DNA from: Streptomyces carminius
GTDB taxonomy: Bacteria > Actinomycetota > Actinomycetes > Streptomycetales > Streptomycetaceae
NCBI RefSeq assembly: GCF_002794255.1
Contig: NZ_PGGW01000067.1
Span: 62,001-126,000 of the forward strand
Length of the DNA: 64,000 bases
Direction: 5' to 3'
In this document: positions 1-7,912 of the stretch, piece by piece
Layout of the letters: the number at the start of each line of letters is the position of its first letter
Position numbering within the stretch: the stretch's first letter is position 1
Made by a program: the position numbers and the translations under genes
Notes under the pieces: model-generated
Databases searched by the model: none
Told to the model about the DNA's origin: nothing
Seen by the model: only the letters and a program-made list of their open reading frames with translations

Positions 1-323
1 GTCTCCTCGCCCGACTGCTGGGCCACGATGGCGTCCACCGAGCCCAGCAGCCGTACCGGCGCCCCGCTGCGGGCGCCGGGCTCGATGAACGTGCCGCGCC
101 GCCGGTGCCGGCTGATCAGCCCCTCGTTCTCCAGCTCCTTGAGCGCCTGGCGCATGGTCAGCACGCTGACGCCGTAGTGCTCGGCGAGCCGCTCCTCGGT
201 CGGCAGGCGCAGCGGCGCGCCGGGGGAGCGGCCGAGTATCGAGGCCCGCAGCGACTGCGAGACCTGGTACCACAGCGGCAGTTTGCGGTTCAGCGCGAGC
301 GAGTCGGGGGCGAAGACGGTCAC
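1..323 (-). CDS. GntR-family transcriptional regulator (C-terminus outside window)
   Basis: Only the N-terminal 107 residues lie in the window; the reading frame is still open at base 1. The proposed GTG start at 323 gives VTVFAPDSLALN, followed by a winged helix-turn-helix with the GntR signature LPTEERLAEHYGVS, then MRQALKELENEG and the wing RHRRRGTF. The missing C-terminal part would normally be a UTRA-type effector domain. Its position just downstream of hmgA on the same strand fits local control of aromatic amino acid catabolism, but this is inference. The start codon is chosen by protein similarity rather than by a strong ribosome binding site. Confidence 0.8.
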   Translation of the reverse strand, partial: MTVFAPDSLALNRKLPLWYQVSQSLRASILGRSPGAPLRLPTEERLAEHYGVSVLTMRQALKELENEGLISRHRRRGTFIEPGARSGAPVRLLGSVDAIVAQQSGEE

Positions 324-440
324 GGCGGCCTCCGGACGGCCTGACGGGGTGCGGCGGTACGGCTTCTGGGCGGTGCGGTGGTGCACACGGCGGCGCCGTG
401 CCACGACGCGGATCACCGTACGCGGTGCCGGGGCGCCGCG

Positions 441-1778
441 TCAGGCCCTGAAGTGGCGCCCCAGCCCCTGCCACACCTCGTCGTAGCCGTCCTGGAGGTG
501 CTCCGCGTCGCGGGCCTGCGCGGTGAGCACCACCGGCCAGCGGGTCTCGACCATGAAGGCGAGGCCGTCGTCCACCTTCCGCGGTACGAGCTCGGCGGCG
601 CTCGCCTGCTCGAAGGTCTCCCGGTCCGGTCCGTGCGCCGACATCATGTTGTGCAGTGAGCCCCCGCCGGGGACGAAGCCGCCCGGGCCGGTCCGCTTGG
701 CGTCGTAGGCGCCCTCGATCAGGCCCATGTACTCGCTCATCACGTTGCGGTGGAAGTAGGGGGGCCGGAAGGTGTCCTCGCCGACCAGCCAGCGCGGGGC
801 GAACACCACGAAGTCCGCGTTCGCCAGGCCCGGGGTGTCGGACGGCGAGGTGAGGACGGTGAAGACCGACGGGTCGGGGTGGTCGTAGCTGATGCTGCCG
901 ATCACGTTGAAGCGGCGCAGGTCGTAGACGTACGGCACATGGCTGCCGTGCCAGGCGACGACGTCCAGGGGCGAGTGGTCCCAGGTGGCCGTCCACAGGT
1001 CGCCGCAGAACTTGGTCACCACCTCCACCGGGCCCTCGACGTCCTCGAAGGCCGCGGTGGGGGCGAGGAAGTCCCGGGGGTTGGCCAGGCCGTTGGCGCC
1101 GATGGGGCCGAGGTCGGGGAGGGTGAAGGGGCGGCCCATGTTCTCGCAGACGTAGCCGCGCACGAGCGGGTCCAGCGGCTCGACGCGGAAGCGCACCCCG
1201 CGCGGGATCAGCGCCACCTGGCCCGGTGCGGCGGCCAGCAGGCCGAACTCGGTGCGCAGCAGCAGTCCGCCGCGCTCGGGCACGATCAGCAGTTCGCCGT
1301 CGGCGTCGCCGAACACCCGCTCCATGGGCGCGTCGGCGGCGTAGAGGTGGACGGCGACGCCCTCGCGCCGGGCGGCGTCGCCGTTGCCGCCCAGGGTCCA
1401 CAGCCCGGCCAGGAAGTCGGTGCCGGGCGCGGGGTCGGGCAGCGGGTCCCAGCGCAGCCGGTTGGGGTCCGGGGCGGTCTCGGCGAAGGGGGCGCCGCGC
1501 AGGCTCCCGTTCCCGGTGCGGACCAGGCGCGGATGGGCGGCCGAGGGGCGGATGCGGTACAGCCAGGAGCGGCGGTTGTGGGCGCGGGGCTCGGTGAAGG
1601 CGGTACCGCTGAGCTGCTCGGCGTAGAGCCCCAGGGGAGCGCGCTGCGGGGAGTTGCGGCCCACCGGAAGCGCTCCGGGGACGGCCTCCCCGCTGTGCTC
1701 GTTCCCGAACCCGGGGGAGTACGCCAGCCCCGCCGCGGTCTTGCGCGCCTGCTCGAAACCGCTCGTCGTGCCGCTCAT
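441..1778 (-). CDS. hmgA: homogentisate 1,2-dioxygenase
   Basis: Opens the aromatic ring of homogentisate to maleylacetoacetate in tyrosine/phenylalanine catabolism; a cytoplasmic Fe(II) enzyme. The 445-residue protein has the usual family length. The iron ligands match the family: His343 and Glu349 in YFHRNVMSEYMGLI and His382 in the AHGPD motif, with the GGGSLH loop before it. ATG at 1778 follows GGGAG at 7-nt spacing; an in-frame ATG at 1799 is an alternative that adds seven residues. It is a primary-metabolism gene and marks the left edge of the conserved backbone before cluster A. Bases 1779-2137 upstream hold its leader and promoter region and no other supportable gene. Confidence 0.95.
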   Translation of the reverse strand: MSGTTSGFEQARKTAAGLAYSPGFGNEHSGEAVPGALPVGRNSPQRAPLGLYAEQLSGTAFTEPRAHNRRSWLYRIRPSAAHPRLVRTGNGSLRGAPFAETAPDPNRLRWDPLPDPAPGTDFLAGLWTLGGNGDAARREGVAVHLYAADAPMERVFGDADGELLIVPERGGLLLRTEFGLLAAAPGQVALIPRGVRFRVEPLDPLVRGYVCENMGRPFTLPDLGPIGANGLANPRDFLAPTAAFEDVEGPVEVVTKFCGDLWTATWDHSPLDVVAWHGSHVPYVYDLRRFNVIGSISYDHPDPSVFTVLTSPSDTPGLANADFVVFAPRWLVGEDTFRPPYFHRNVMSEYMGLIEGAYDAKRTGPGGFVPGGGSLHNMMSAHGPDRETFEQASAAELVPRKVDDGLAFMVETRWPVVLTAQARDAEHLQDGYDEVWQGLGRHFRA

Positions 1779-2137
1779 AGCAACGCTCCCGGTGCCCATG
1801 GTTTCCTGTCGAACACCATAGGAATGGGTGGGGGCGGGCGTCAATCGGGAACGCGGGCGCCGCCGTGGAGCGCGTCGGGCGCACGGAGACCGTCGGCGCC
1901 GCCCGGTCCGCCGACCGCACCACCGTCGTCGGCATCGGCGGCAAGGAGCCGAGGGCCTCCTTCTCCCCGCCGGGGATCCTCCGCTTCGCACACCCGTCCC
2001 GTCCGGCCGTGTCCACGGCGTCTGCGGCCCCGCCCGCGACCTGCCGGCGCTCGCCGGGCACGTCCGCTCCGGGAGGGCTGGGTCCGGGCGCGCTGGTCAC
2101 CGGCCGGACGCGGCGGGTGGGCGCCGGCGGTCTTCCC

Positions 2138-2186
2138 GTAGCGACCCGGTGCACCGCCCGCCGCGGGCGGTGCACCGGGTCGCTAC
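2138..2186. terminator. 23-bp perfect inverted repeat, probable terminator of cluster A left operon
   Basis: Bases 2138-2160 and 2164-2186 are perfect reverse complements with a 3-base loop. The right arm contains the TAG stop codon (2183-2185) of the PIG-L gene. The hairpin therefore begins inside the last codons of the leftward operon and would end it before the hmgA promoter region. No T-run follows, as is usual for high-GC actinobacterial hairpins. Confidence 0.75.
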
Positions 2187-2857
2187 ACGTGGACGACCCT
2201 CGGTGTCTCGAACGCCTCGGCGAGCGGGACCGCCACCTGCGAGCCCCGGTACGCGGCGAGCGCTCTGACACCCCCCTCGCTCCGGGGCAGCGGCCACGGT
2301 TCGACCTCCTGGCCGTAGGCGCGCAGCGCGGCCAGTTTGCGCTCCAGGTGCTCCTCGGAGACGGCCTGCCAGCAGTTCGGGGAGAAGGACGGCCGGATGC
2401 CGGACGCCTCCCCCCAGTCGGTTGCCGACCTGACCTCGAAGCAGCGGATCTCGCCGACATCGCTGCGCCCGGGCCGGGCCGCCACCCGGACCGCCGAGCT
2501 CACCAGCCGGTGGTCCCGGTTGAGGTCGGCCAGGCTGGAGGTGAGGACGGTGTCCGGGTCGAAGGCCCGGATCTCGTCCTCGACGAGCCTGTTGAGCTCC
2601 AGCTGGCCGACCCGGTCGAGCCGGTTGTCGCCGTGGCCGTGTACGGCGACTTCGGCGATGCCCAGGATCCGGGCGGCCTCCTTGACCGCCAGTGACCGGT
2701 TGGCGGCCCGGTGCGGACTGCGGTGCCGGGAACCGTCGTCGTCGGTCAGTACGCACAGCCGGACGCGGACGCCGGCGTCGCTCAGCCGTGCCAGGGTGGC
2801 GCCCGCCCCGAGGGTCTCGTCGTCCCCGTGCGCGACAACCACAAGTAGCCTTCGCAA
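2183..2857 (-). CDS. PIG-L/LmbE-family N-acetyl-sugar deacetylase
   Basis: Predicted Zn-dependent deacetylase of 224 residues acting on an N-acetylglucosamine-type sugar, as seen in mycothiol and aminoglycoside pathways. The family motif appears as AHGDDE (His10, Asp12, Asp13) and a second metal His lies in the NRDHRL segment. The TTG start at 2857 is chosen because MRRLLVVVAHGDDE begins exactly as the family does and GGGAG lies 6 nt upstream. It is the last gene of the leftward operon, after UDP-GlcNAc dehydrogenase. Together with that neighbour it suggests removal of an acetyl group from a GlcNAc-derived unit after glycosyl transfer. Substrate is inferred. Confidence 0.85.
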   Translation of the reverse strand: MRRLLVVVAHGDDETLGAGATLARLSDAGVRVRLCVLTDDDGSRHRSPHRAANRSLAVKEAARILGIAEVAVHGHGDNRLDRVGQLELNRLVEDEIRAFDPDTVLTSSLADLNRDHRLVSSAVRVAARPGRSDVGEIRCFEVRSATDWGEASGIRPSFSPNCWQAVSEEHLERKLAALRAYGQEVEPWPLPRSEGGVRALAAYRGSQVAVPLAEAFETPRVVHV

Positions 2858-2895
2858 TGCGCTCTCCCGTTCCGCTGGGCGGTGTCCGTGGGGCC

Positions 2896-4155
2896 TTACA
2901 GCCGACTGACCCGAGGGTCTGCCGGCATGACTCCTCTGGTGTCCAGGACCGGGCAGCCACCCGCCGTGATGTCGCGCAGGTCCAGCGTCCGGTGCGGCTG
3001 GAGGAGCACGGCGATGTCGCACGAGGCGGCCGCCGCCGCCAGATCCTCCTCCCTGTCGACCGGCTCGCCGTCCACCACCCATTCCCCGATCAGGGGATCG
3101 GTGAAGACGACGTGCGCGCCGGCCCGGCGCAGAGCGCGGGCGAGCGGGACCGCGGGGGTCTCCCGCACATCCGACACGTCGGGCTTGTACGTCACGCCGA
3201 CGAGGAGGACGCGCGCACCGTTGGTGCACCTGCCCACGGTGTTCAGCGTGTGCTGGATCCGGCTGAACACGTGCCCGGGCATCCGCTCGTTGACCTCCAC
3301 GGCCAGCTCGACGAGCCGGAAGGGACGGCCCAGGCCGCGGGCCGTGTGCGCGAGGTAGACCGGATCGACGGGTATGCAGTGACCGCCGACCCCGGGGCCG
3401 GGCAGGAAGCGCTCGAACCCGAACGGCTTGGTGGCCGCCGCCTCGATCGACTCCCACAGGTCGATGTCCAGCTCGTCGCAGAACATCGCCATCTCGTTCA
3501 CGAGCGCGATGTTGACGCTCCGGTAGGTGTTCTCCAGCAGCTTGGACAGCTCCGCCTCGCGGATCCCGGAGACCGGGACGACCTCGGCGACGAACTTTCC
3601 GTAGAACGCCGCCGCCCGGTCCCCGCAGGCCCGGGTGTACCCCGCGACCAGCTTCGGGGTGTTCTGCACCCCGTAGTGCGGATTCCCCGGGTCGATCCGC
3701 TCCGGGGAGTAGGCCAGGCCGAAGTCCCTGCCCGCCCTGAGACCGGACCGCTCCAGGATGGGCAGCACCACGCCCTCGGTGGCTCCCGGCCAGATCGTGG
3801 ACTCCAGGACGACCAGGGTGCCCGCGCGCAGGTGCGCTCCGACGGTCTCCGCGGCGGCGCACACCTGGCCGAGATTGGGCCGGTGGTCGCCGTCCAGCGG
3901 GGTGGGTACGCAGATGACGATCGTGTCGCTGGCGGCCAGCACCGCCGGGTCGGTCGTCGCCGTGAACCCCTGTTCCAGCATCACGGCCAGCTCGGCGTCG
4001 GACACCGTGTCGACGGGTGACCGCCCGGTGTTGAGCATCTCCACCCGGTGCGCCGCCACGTCGAACCCGACGACGCGGCCGCCGACCGCGGCCGCAGCCC
4101 TGGCCAGGGGCATGCCCACATAACCGAGCCCCACTACCGCGTAATCGTATGTCAC
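2896..4155 (-). CDS. UDP-N-acetylglucosamine 6-dehydrogenase (WbpA/UDP-glucose dehydrogenase family)
   Basis: Predicted NAD-dependent four-electron oxidation of UDP-GlcNAc to UDP-GlcNAc-uronate. The 419-residue protein starts with a Rossmann motif (VVGLGYVGMP, from residue 7), has the SPERIDPGN segment typical of the UDP-HexNAc dehydrogenase branch, and the catalytic Cys260 in GVGGHCIPVDP. The C-terminal domain has VTYKPDVSDVRE. GTG start at 4155 with AGGAGG five bases upstream is well supported. The epimerase/decarboxylase-like gene lies 16 bp upstream in the same operon. The acetamido-sugar preference is inferred from the SPERIDPGN motif and from the neighbouring deacetylase. Confidence 0.85.
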   Translation of the reverse strand: MTYDYAVVGLGYVGMPLARAAAAVGGRVVGFDVAAHRVEMLNTGRSPVDTVSDAELAVMLEQGFTATTDPAVLAASDTIVICVPTPLDGDHRPNLGQVCAAAETVGAHLRAGTLVVLESTIWPGATEGVVLPILERSGLRAGRDFGLAYSPERIDPGNPHYGVQNTPKLVAGYTRACGDRAAAFYGKFVAEVVPVSGIREAELSKLLENTYRSVNIALVNEMAMFCDELDIDLWESIEAAATKPFGFERFLPGPGVGGHCIPVDPVYLAHTARGLGRPFRLVELAVEVNERMPGHVFSRIQHTLNTVGRCTNGARVLLVGVTYKPDVSDVRETPAVPLARALRRAGAHVVFTDPLIGEWVVDGEPVDREEDLAAAAASCDIAVLLQPHRTLDLRDITAGGCPVLDTRGVMPADPRVSRL

Positions 4156-4171
4156 GAATTCCTCCTAGGGA

Positions 4172-5149
4172 CTAGCCGGCGACGACGGAGCCGACGCGGA
4201 CCTCCGAGATCACGTCCCGCAGCACGTCGTCCAGCGATCGCCTCGGCCGCCAGCCCGTCAGCTTCCTCACCCGGGTCGTGTCCGGCACGCGGCGCAGCGG
4301 TTCTTCCGAATGTTTTCCGTAGGCTTCCTCATGAGGTACGAAGGTGATCTCCGAGTTCGACCCGGTGAGTTCGATGACGCGCCTCCCGAGGCCGAGGACG
4401 CTGATCTCCTCGGAGGATCCGAGATTGAACGTCCCGCCGATCGAGCGCTCGTCCTCCAACAGCCGGAGGACTCCTTCCACCGCGTCGTCGACATGCATGA
4501 AGCAACGCGTCTGCAGGCCGTTCCCGTAGACGGTGAGGGGACGGTCCTCCACCGCCTGGCGGACGAGCCGGGGAATCACCATCCCGTACGCGGGACTCTG
4601 CCCGGGGCCGACGGTGTTGAAGAAGCGCACGACGACCGACTCCAGGCCGTGCTCCCGGTGGTAGGCGTTGACCAGGGACTCGTCGACTGCCTTCGCCTCG
4701 CTGTAGGACCACCGCGCCACTTCGGGGCTGCCGAGGATCCGGTCGGAGTCCTCCCGCAGCGGCACGTCCGCGTTCTTGCCGTAGATCTCGCTCGTACTGG
4801 CCAGCAGCAGCCTCCTGCCGAACCGGTGGGCGGCCCGGGCCACCGCCTCCGTGCCCAGCACGTTGGTGGCCAACGACCGCAGCGTCCGTTCGACGACCAG
4901 CCGGACGCCGACTGCCGCTGCCAGGTGCACCACGGCGTCGCACTGCTCGACCAGCTCGTCCACCAGGCCCCGGTCCAGCACGCTCCCCCGGACGAAGGTG
5001 TACCGCTCGCCGTACGCGGCGGCCGGGGCGCCGGGCGGGCTTCCCGTCGACAGGTCGTCGAGCACCAGCAGCGAATGCCCGCCGGCGAGGAGGGCCTCGC
5101 CGAGACGGGAGCCGATGAACCCGGCTCCCCCGGTGATCAGGTATCTCAT
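4172..5149 (-). CDS. NDP-sugar epimerase/decarboxylase (extended SDR)
   Basis: Extended short-chain dehydrogenase of 325 residues that uses a tightly bound NAD. TGGAGFIG at residues 6-13 binds the cofactor; the triad is Ser120 (in ASTSEIYG), Tyr149 and Lys153 (YSEAK). The segment around ILGSPEVARWSYSEAK resembles the UDP-glucuronate decarboxylase (UXS) branch as much as 4-epimerases. Next to UDP-GlcNAc 6-dehydrogenase it could decarboxylate UDP-GlcNAc-uronate to UDP-2-acetamido-2-deoxyxylose, or epimerise it; the sequence alone does not decide. ATG at 5149 follows AAGGAGCGACC. It lies in the leftward operon between the ACP-dehydrogenase fusion and the UDP-GlcNAc dehydrogenase. Confidence 0.75.
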   Translation of the reverse strand: MRYLITGGAGFIGSRLGEALLAGGHSLLVLDDLSTGSPPGAPAAAYGERYTFVRGSVLDRGLVDELVEQCDAVVHLAAAVGVRLVVERTLRSLATNVLGTEAVARAAHRFGRRLLLASTSEIYGKNADVPLREDSDRILGSPEVARWSYSEAKAVDESLVNAYHREHGLESVVVRFFNTVGPGQSPAYGMVIPRLVRQAVEDRPLTVYGNGLQTRCFMHVDDAVEGVLRLLEDERSIGGTFNLGSSEEISVLGLGRRVIELTGSNSEITFVPHEEAYGKHSEEPLRRVPDTTRVRKLTGWRPRRSLDDVLRDVISEVRVGSVVAG

Positions 5150-5204
5150 GGTCGCTCCTTGCTCGGGGTTTCCTCGGGGGACTCTCCGGGGCTTCTCGGA
5201 GCCG

Positions 5205-6611
5205 TCAGGCGTGGCGGACGTCCCGGTCCATGAGGACCAGCGCACCGTCCGCCGCGTGCAGACGGTCGTTGCTGTAGTTCAGCGGGGCCGAGCGCAGATC
5301 CCGCAGGGTGCGTTCGAGGGCCAGGGGGGAGTCGCGCAGATAGCCGTGGAACATGCCGGTGAGCTCGATCAGTTCGTCCACGGCGGCGGGGCACTTCTCG
5401 GAGGCGGTCAGCTTCACCGCGTTCAGGAGGAGCTGCACCGGCGGGGACGTCACGTCGGTCGCCGGGTCCCCCAGCACCCCGGTCGCGTGCCGCAGCACGG
5501 CGTGCACCGTGTCCAGGTGCTGGCGGGCCCGGGACAGCCGCCGCAGCAGCAGCTCCGACCCCAGGTCGCGGCGGTCCCGCTCCGCGCGCAGCAACCGCAC
5601 CACCCGGGCCAGGGCGCCATCGGCGGCACCCAGCCAGCAGGCGGCCCAGCCCACGTGGGCCAGGGGTGCGAAGGTGCGCAGCACGATGTCGCGGAACCCG
5701 CCGGGCCCGCCCACCACCTGGTGCGCCGGGACGTCGCCGGCCAGCCGCATCGGGACGCTGTGCGTGGCGCGCATGCCCAGCGGGTTCCAGCCGCCGGTGA
5801 CGGTGATCTCCAGTTGGTCCCGGTCGGCGTACACCAGCGACACCCGGTTCGGTGAGGTCGCGTCGGGAGCGGCCATCGAGACGAGGAAGCCGTCGGCGTG
5901 GGCACCGCCGGTGACGACCGGTGCCATCCGCTCCAGACGCAGCACCGACGCGTCGCTGCCCAGCGGCGAGGCCGAGGTCAGCAGGTGGCCGCCCTTGCCC
6001 GGCTCGGTGGTGACCGAGCCCACGTAGAGCTCGCCCCGGGCCACCCGGGGCAGCAGCGCCGCCCGCAGTTCCTCCGACGCGTGCCCGGTCAGCGCCGCGA
6101 CCTGCTGGCAGTGCATCGCGTAGATCATCCCGACCGACACGCACTCGCGGGACAGTCCGCCCGCGACTGCGAGCATGTCGGACGTCGTGCCGCCCAGACC
6201 GCCGTACCGCACCGGGACGAGCAGGCCGAGCAGACCGCTGCGGCGCAGTGCCTCCAGTGCCTCCACCGGGAAGGAGGCGTCCCGGTCGGTCCGTGCCGTG
6301 TGTTCGCGGACCACGGGCCGGATCTGCTCCAGCAGTGCCGCCGGGTCGGCGGGCGGGCCTGCCGCCCGCTCGAAGAGCCGGCAGAAGCCGTCCACCGTGC
6401 GCAGGGTCTCGGGGGTGAGGCCGGAGGGGTCGGCCTCGACGCCGAGCAGTTCCTCGATCCGCTCCACCAGCTCGACCATGCGGAAGGAGTTGAACGTCGG
6501 CAGCCGGTGCAGCTCGCCGTCGCGGGCGAGTACGCCGCTGTCGACCGCCAGCACCTCGGCCGCCGTGCTGATCACCGTCGCGCGGACGTCCCTGATCGTG
6601 TCGCCGCTCAT
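5205..6611 (-). CDS. carrier-protein/acyl-CoA-dehydrogenase-like fusion protein
   Basis: 468 residues in two parts. Residues 1-85 have an acyl-carrier-protein fold pattern, with the phosphopantetheine site read as FNSFRMVEL (Ser42, preceded by Asn instead of the usual Asp). Residues about 90-468 are an FAD-dependent acyl-CoA-dehydrogenase-like domain ending in RSAPLNYSNDRLH. The catalytic-base position used by isovaleryl-CoA dehydrogenase and prolyl-carrier oxidases, filled by Glu in the second dehydrogenase of this cluster, is not acidic here (AHVGWAACW). It probably oxidises or otherwise processes a substrate tethered to its own carrier domain. ATG start overlaps the upstream aminotransferase stop as ATGA. 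Confidence 0.8.
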   Translation of the reverse strand: MSGDTIRDVRATVISTAAEVLAVDSGVLARDGELHRLPTFNSFRMVELVERIEELLGVEADPSGLTPETLRTVDGFCRLFERAAGPPADPAALLEQIRPVVREHTARTDRDASFPVEALEALRRSGLLGLLVPVRYGGLGGTTSDMLAVAGGLSRECVSVGMIYAMHCQQVAALTGHASEELRAALLPRVARGELYVGSVTTEPGKGGHLLTSASPLGSDASVLRLERMAPVVTGGAHADGFLVSMAAPDATSPNRVSLVYADRDQLEITVTGGWNPLGMRATHSVPMRLAGDVPAHQVVGGPGGFRDIVLRTFAPLAHVGWAACWLGAADGALARVVRLLRAERDRRDLGSELLLRRLSRARQHLDTVHAVLRHATGVLGDPATDVTSPPVQLLLNAVKLTASEKCPAAVDELIELTGMFHGYLRDSPLALERTLRDLRSAPLNYSNDRLHAADGALVLMDRDVRHA

Positions 6612-7912
6612 GCCGCCTCCCCGGCGTTCCGTGAGGACAGCCCCCGGAAGGCCTCCTCGATCCTGGTGAGGACGGTGCCGACGTGCGGCAGCCGCAGCGG
6701 GTCGGCGGCGTCCAGGGCCGCCTCCTGCTGCTTCCGGGTGTCCCCGTACAACATGCTGGTCGCGGCCTTGAAGCGCAGCGCGCCGTGGCTGTCGCCGAGA
6801 TGGTGGCCGGCCAGCACCGCGACGCCGTACCTGTCCAGCAGGTGGAGCTGGAGGGAGCCGGAGTCGGTGACGCCCCGTGCGGCCAGTTCCCCGCGGACCG
6901 GTTCGAAGTCGGGGTAGACGTAGAAGCCGGCGGTCGGCGGCCGGCAGCGGGCCGACGCGCCCACGGCGGCCCGGTGGACCGCGCGCGCCACCGCGCCGTG
7001 CAGCCGGGCGCAGGCGGCCAGATGCCGACGGATCTCGGGGGGCTCCCCGAACGCGTACTCCGCGACCTCCTGCATCGGACCCGCCAGGGCGGACCACATG
7101 TCGCTGGCCACGGAGAGGACCTCCGCACGGATCCGTTCACCCAGGGAGCCGGCGGGGAACCGGACGGCCCCGATGCGCCAGCCGCCGATCGCCAGGCTCT
7201 TCGACAGGCCGGTGGTGACCACGGTGCGCCCGGGCGCCACCTCGGCCGGGCCGAGCAGCGTGGTGGCCGGGTCGTGCACGGTGTCCCGGTAGATCTCGTC
7301 GGAGACCACCAGGAGGTCCTCCTCCTCGGCCACCGCGCAGACTTCCCGCACCAGACGCGGAGGAGCCAGGGTGCCGGTCGGGTTGTCCGGCAGGGTCAGC
7401 ACCACGACGCGCGGATCATGACCGGCCGCCCGGGCCGCGTGCAGGGTCCTGCGCAGGGCGTCCGGCTCGGGCACGCCGCCGCACTCGGCGGGGATCGGCA
7501 CGCCGAACGCCTTCTTGCCCGCCAGCCGCACCTGTGGGGCGTAGGAGTTCCAGCAGGGACGGGGGACCAGCACGTCGCCGGGGACGGCGAACTGCAGCGC
7601 CGTCAGCAGGGGCTTGCTGCCGGGGCCGACGACCACCTGATCGGAATCGGTGGGCATCCGGCGCCGGGCGAAGTAGCCCGCCACGGCCTCCCGCACCGGC
7701 GCGGCGCCGGCGACCGGGCCGTAGGCGTTGCGGTGCGCGCCGGCGGTGAGCCGTGCCGTCAGGGGGGCGAAGGCGGGCAGCCGGGCCTCGCCGAACCCGA
7801 GGTGGACCAGGGAGTCGCCGGCCGCCCTGCGCCGCTCGACGAGTTCGTTGAGGGCCAGGTTGGGCGACAGCTGACGGGGGGCGGCGGGAACTGCCGCGCC
7901 GGGGCCGGTCAC
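6608..7912 (-). CDS. PLP-dependent class I/II aminotransferase
   Basis: Fold-type I aminotransferase of 434 residues. Visible landmarks are NPTG (177-180), Asp205 in SDEIYRD, and the PLP lysine Lys238 in TGLSKSLAIGGWRIG. It probably moves an amino group on an amino acid or keto acid used as acyl building block, possibly working with the KamA-like enzyme upstream. The GTG start at 7912 follows GAGGAG and overlaps the radical SAM stop codon (GTGA), so the two are translationally coupled; the 3' end overlaps the next ATG in the same way. It is not of the DegT sugar-aminotransferase family found on the other arm of the cluster. Confidence 0.85.
   Translation of the reverse strand: MTGPGAAVPAAPRQLSPNLALNELVERRRAAGDSLVHLGFGEARLPAFAPLTARLTAGAHRNAYGPVAGAAPVREAVAGYFARRRMPTDSDQVVVGPGSKPLLTALQFAVPGDVLVPRPCWNSYAPQVRLAGKKAFGVPIPAECGGVPEPDALRRTLHAARAAGHDPRVVVLTLPDNPTGTLAPPRLVREVCAVAEEEDLLVVSDEIYRDTVHDPATTLLGPAEVAPGRTVVTTGLSKSLAIGGWRIGAVRFPAGSLGERIRAEVLSVASDMWSALAGPMQEVAEYAFGEPPEIRRHLAACARLHGAVARAVHRAAVGASARCRPPTAGFYVYPDFEPVRGELAARGVTDSGSLQLHLLDRYGVAVLAGHHLGDSHGALRFKAATSMLYGDTRKQQEAALDAADPLRLPHVGTVLTRIEEAFRGLSSRNAGEAA

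Noticed and set aside
750..2141. Long frame (463 codons) on the plus strand opposite hmgA
   Set aside because: It is the antisense shadow of hmgA in a high-GC genome: low-complexity Gly/Ala/Arg composition, no family match and no ribosome binding site.
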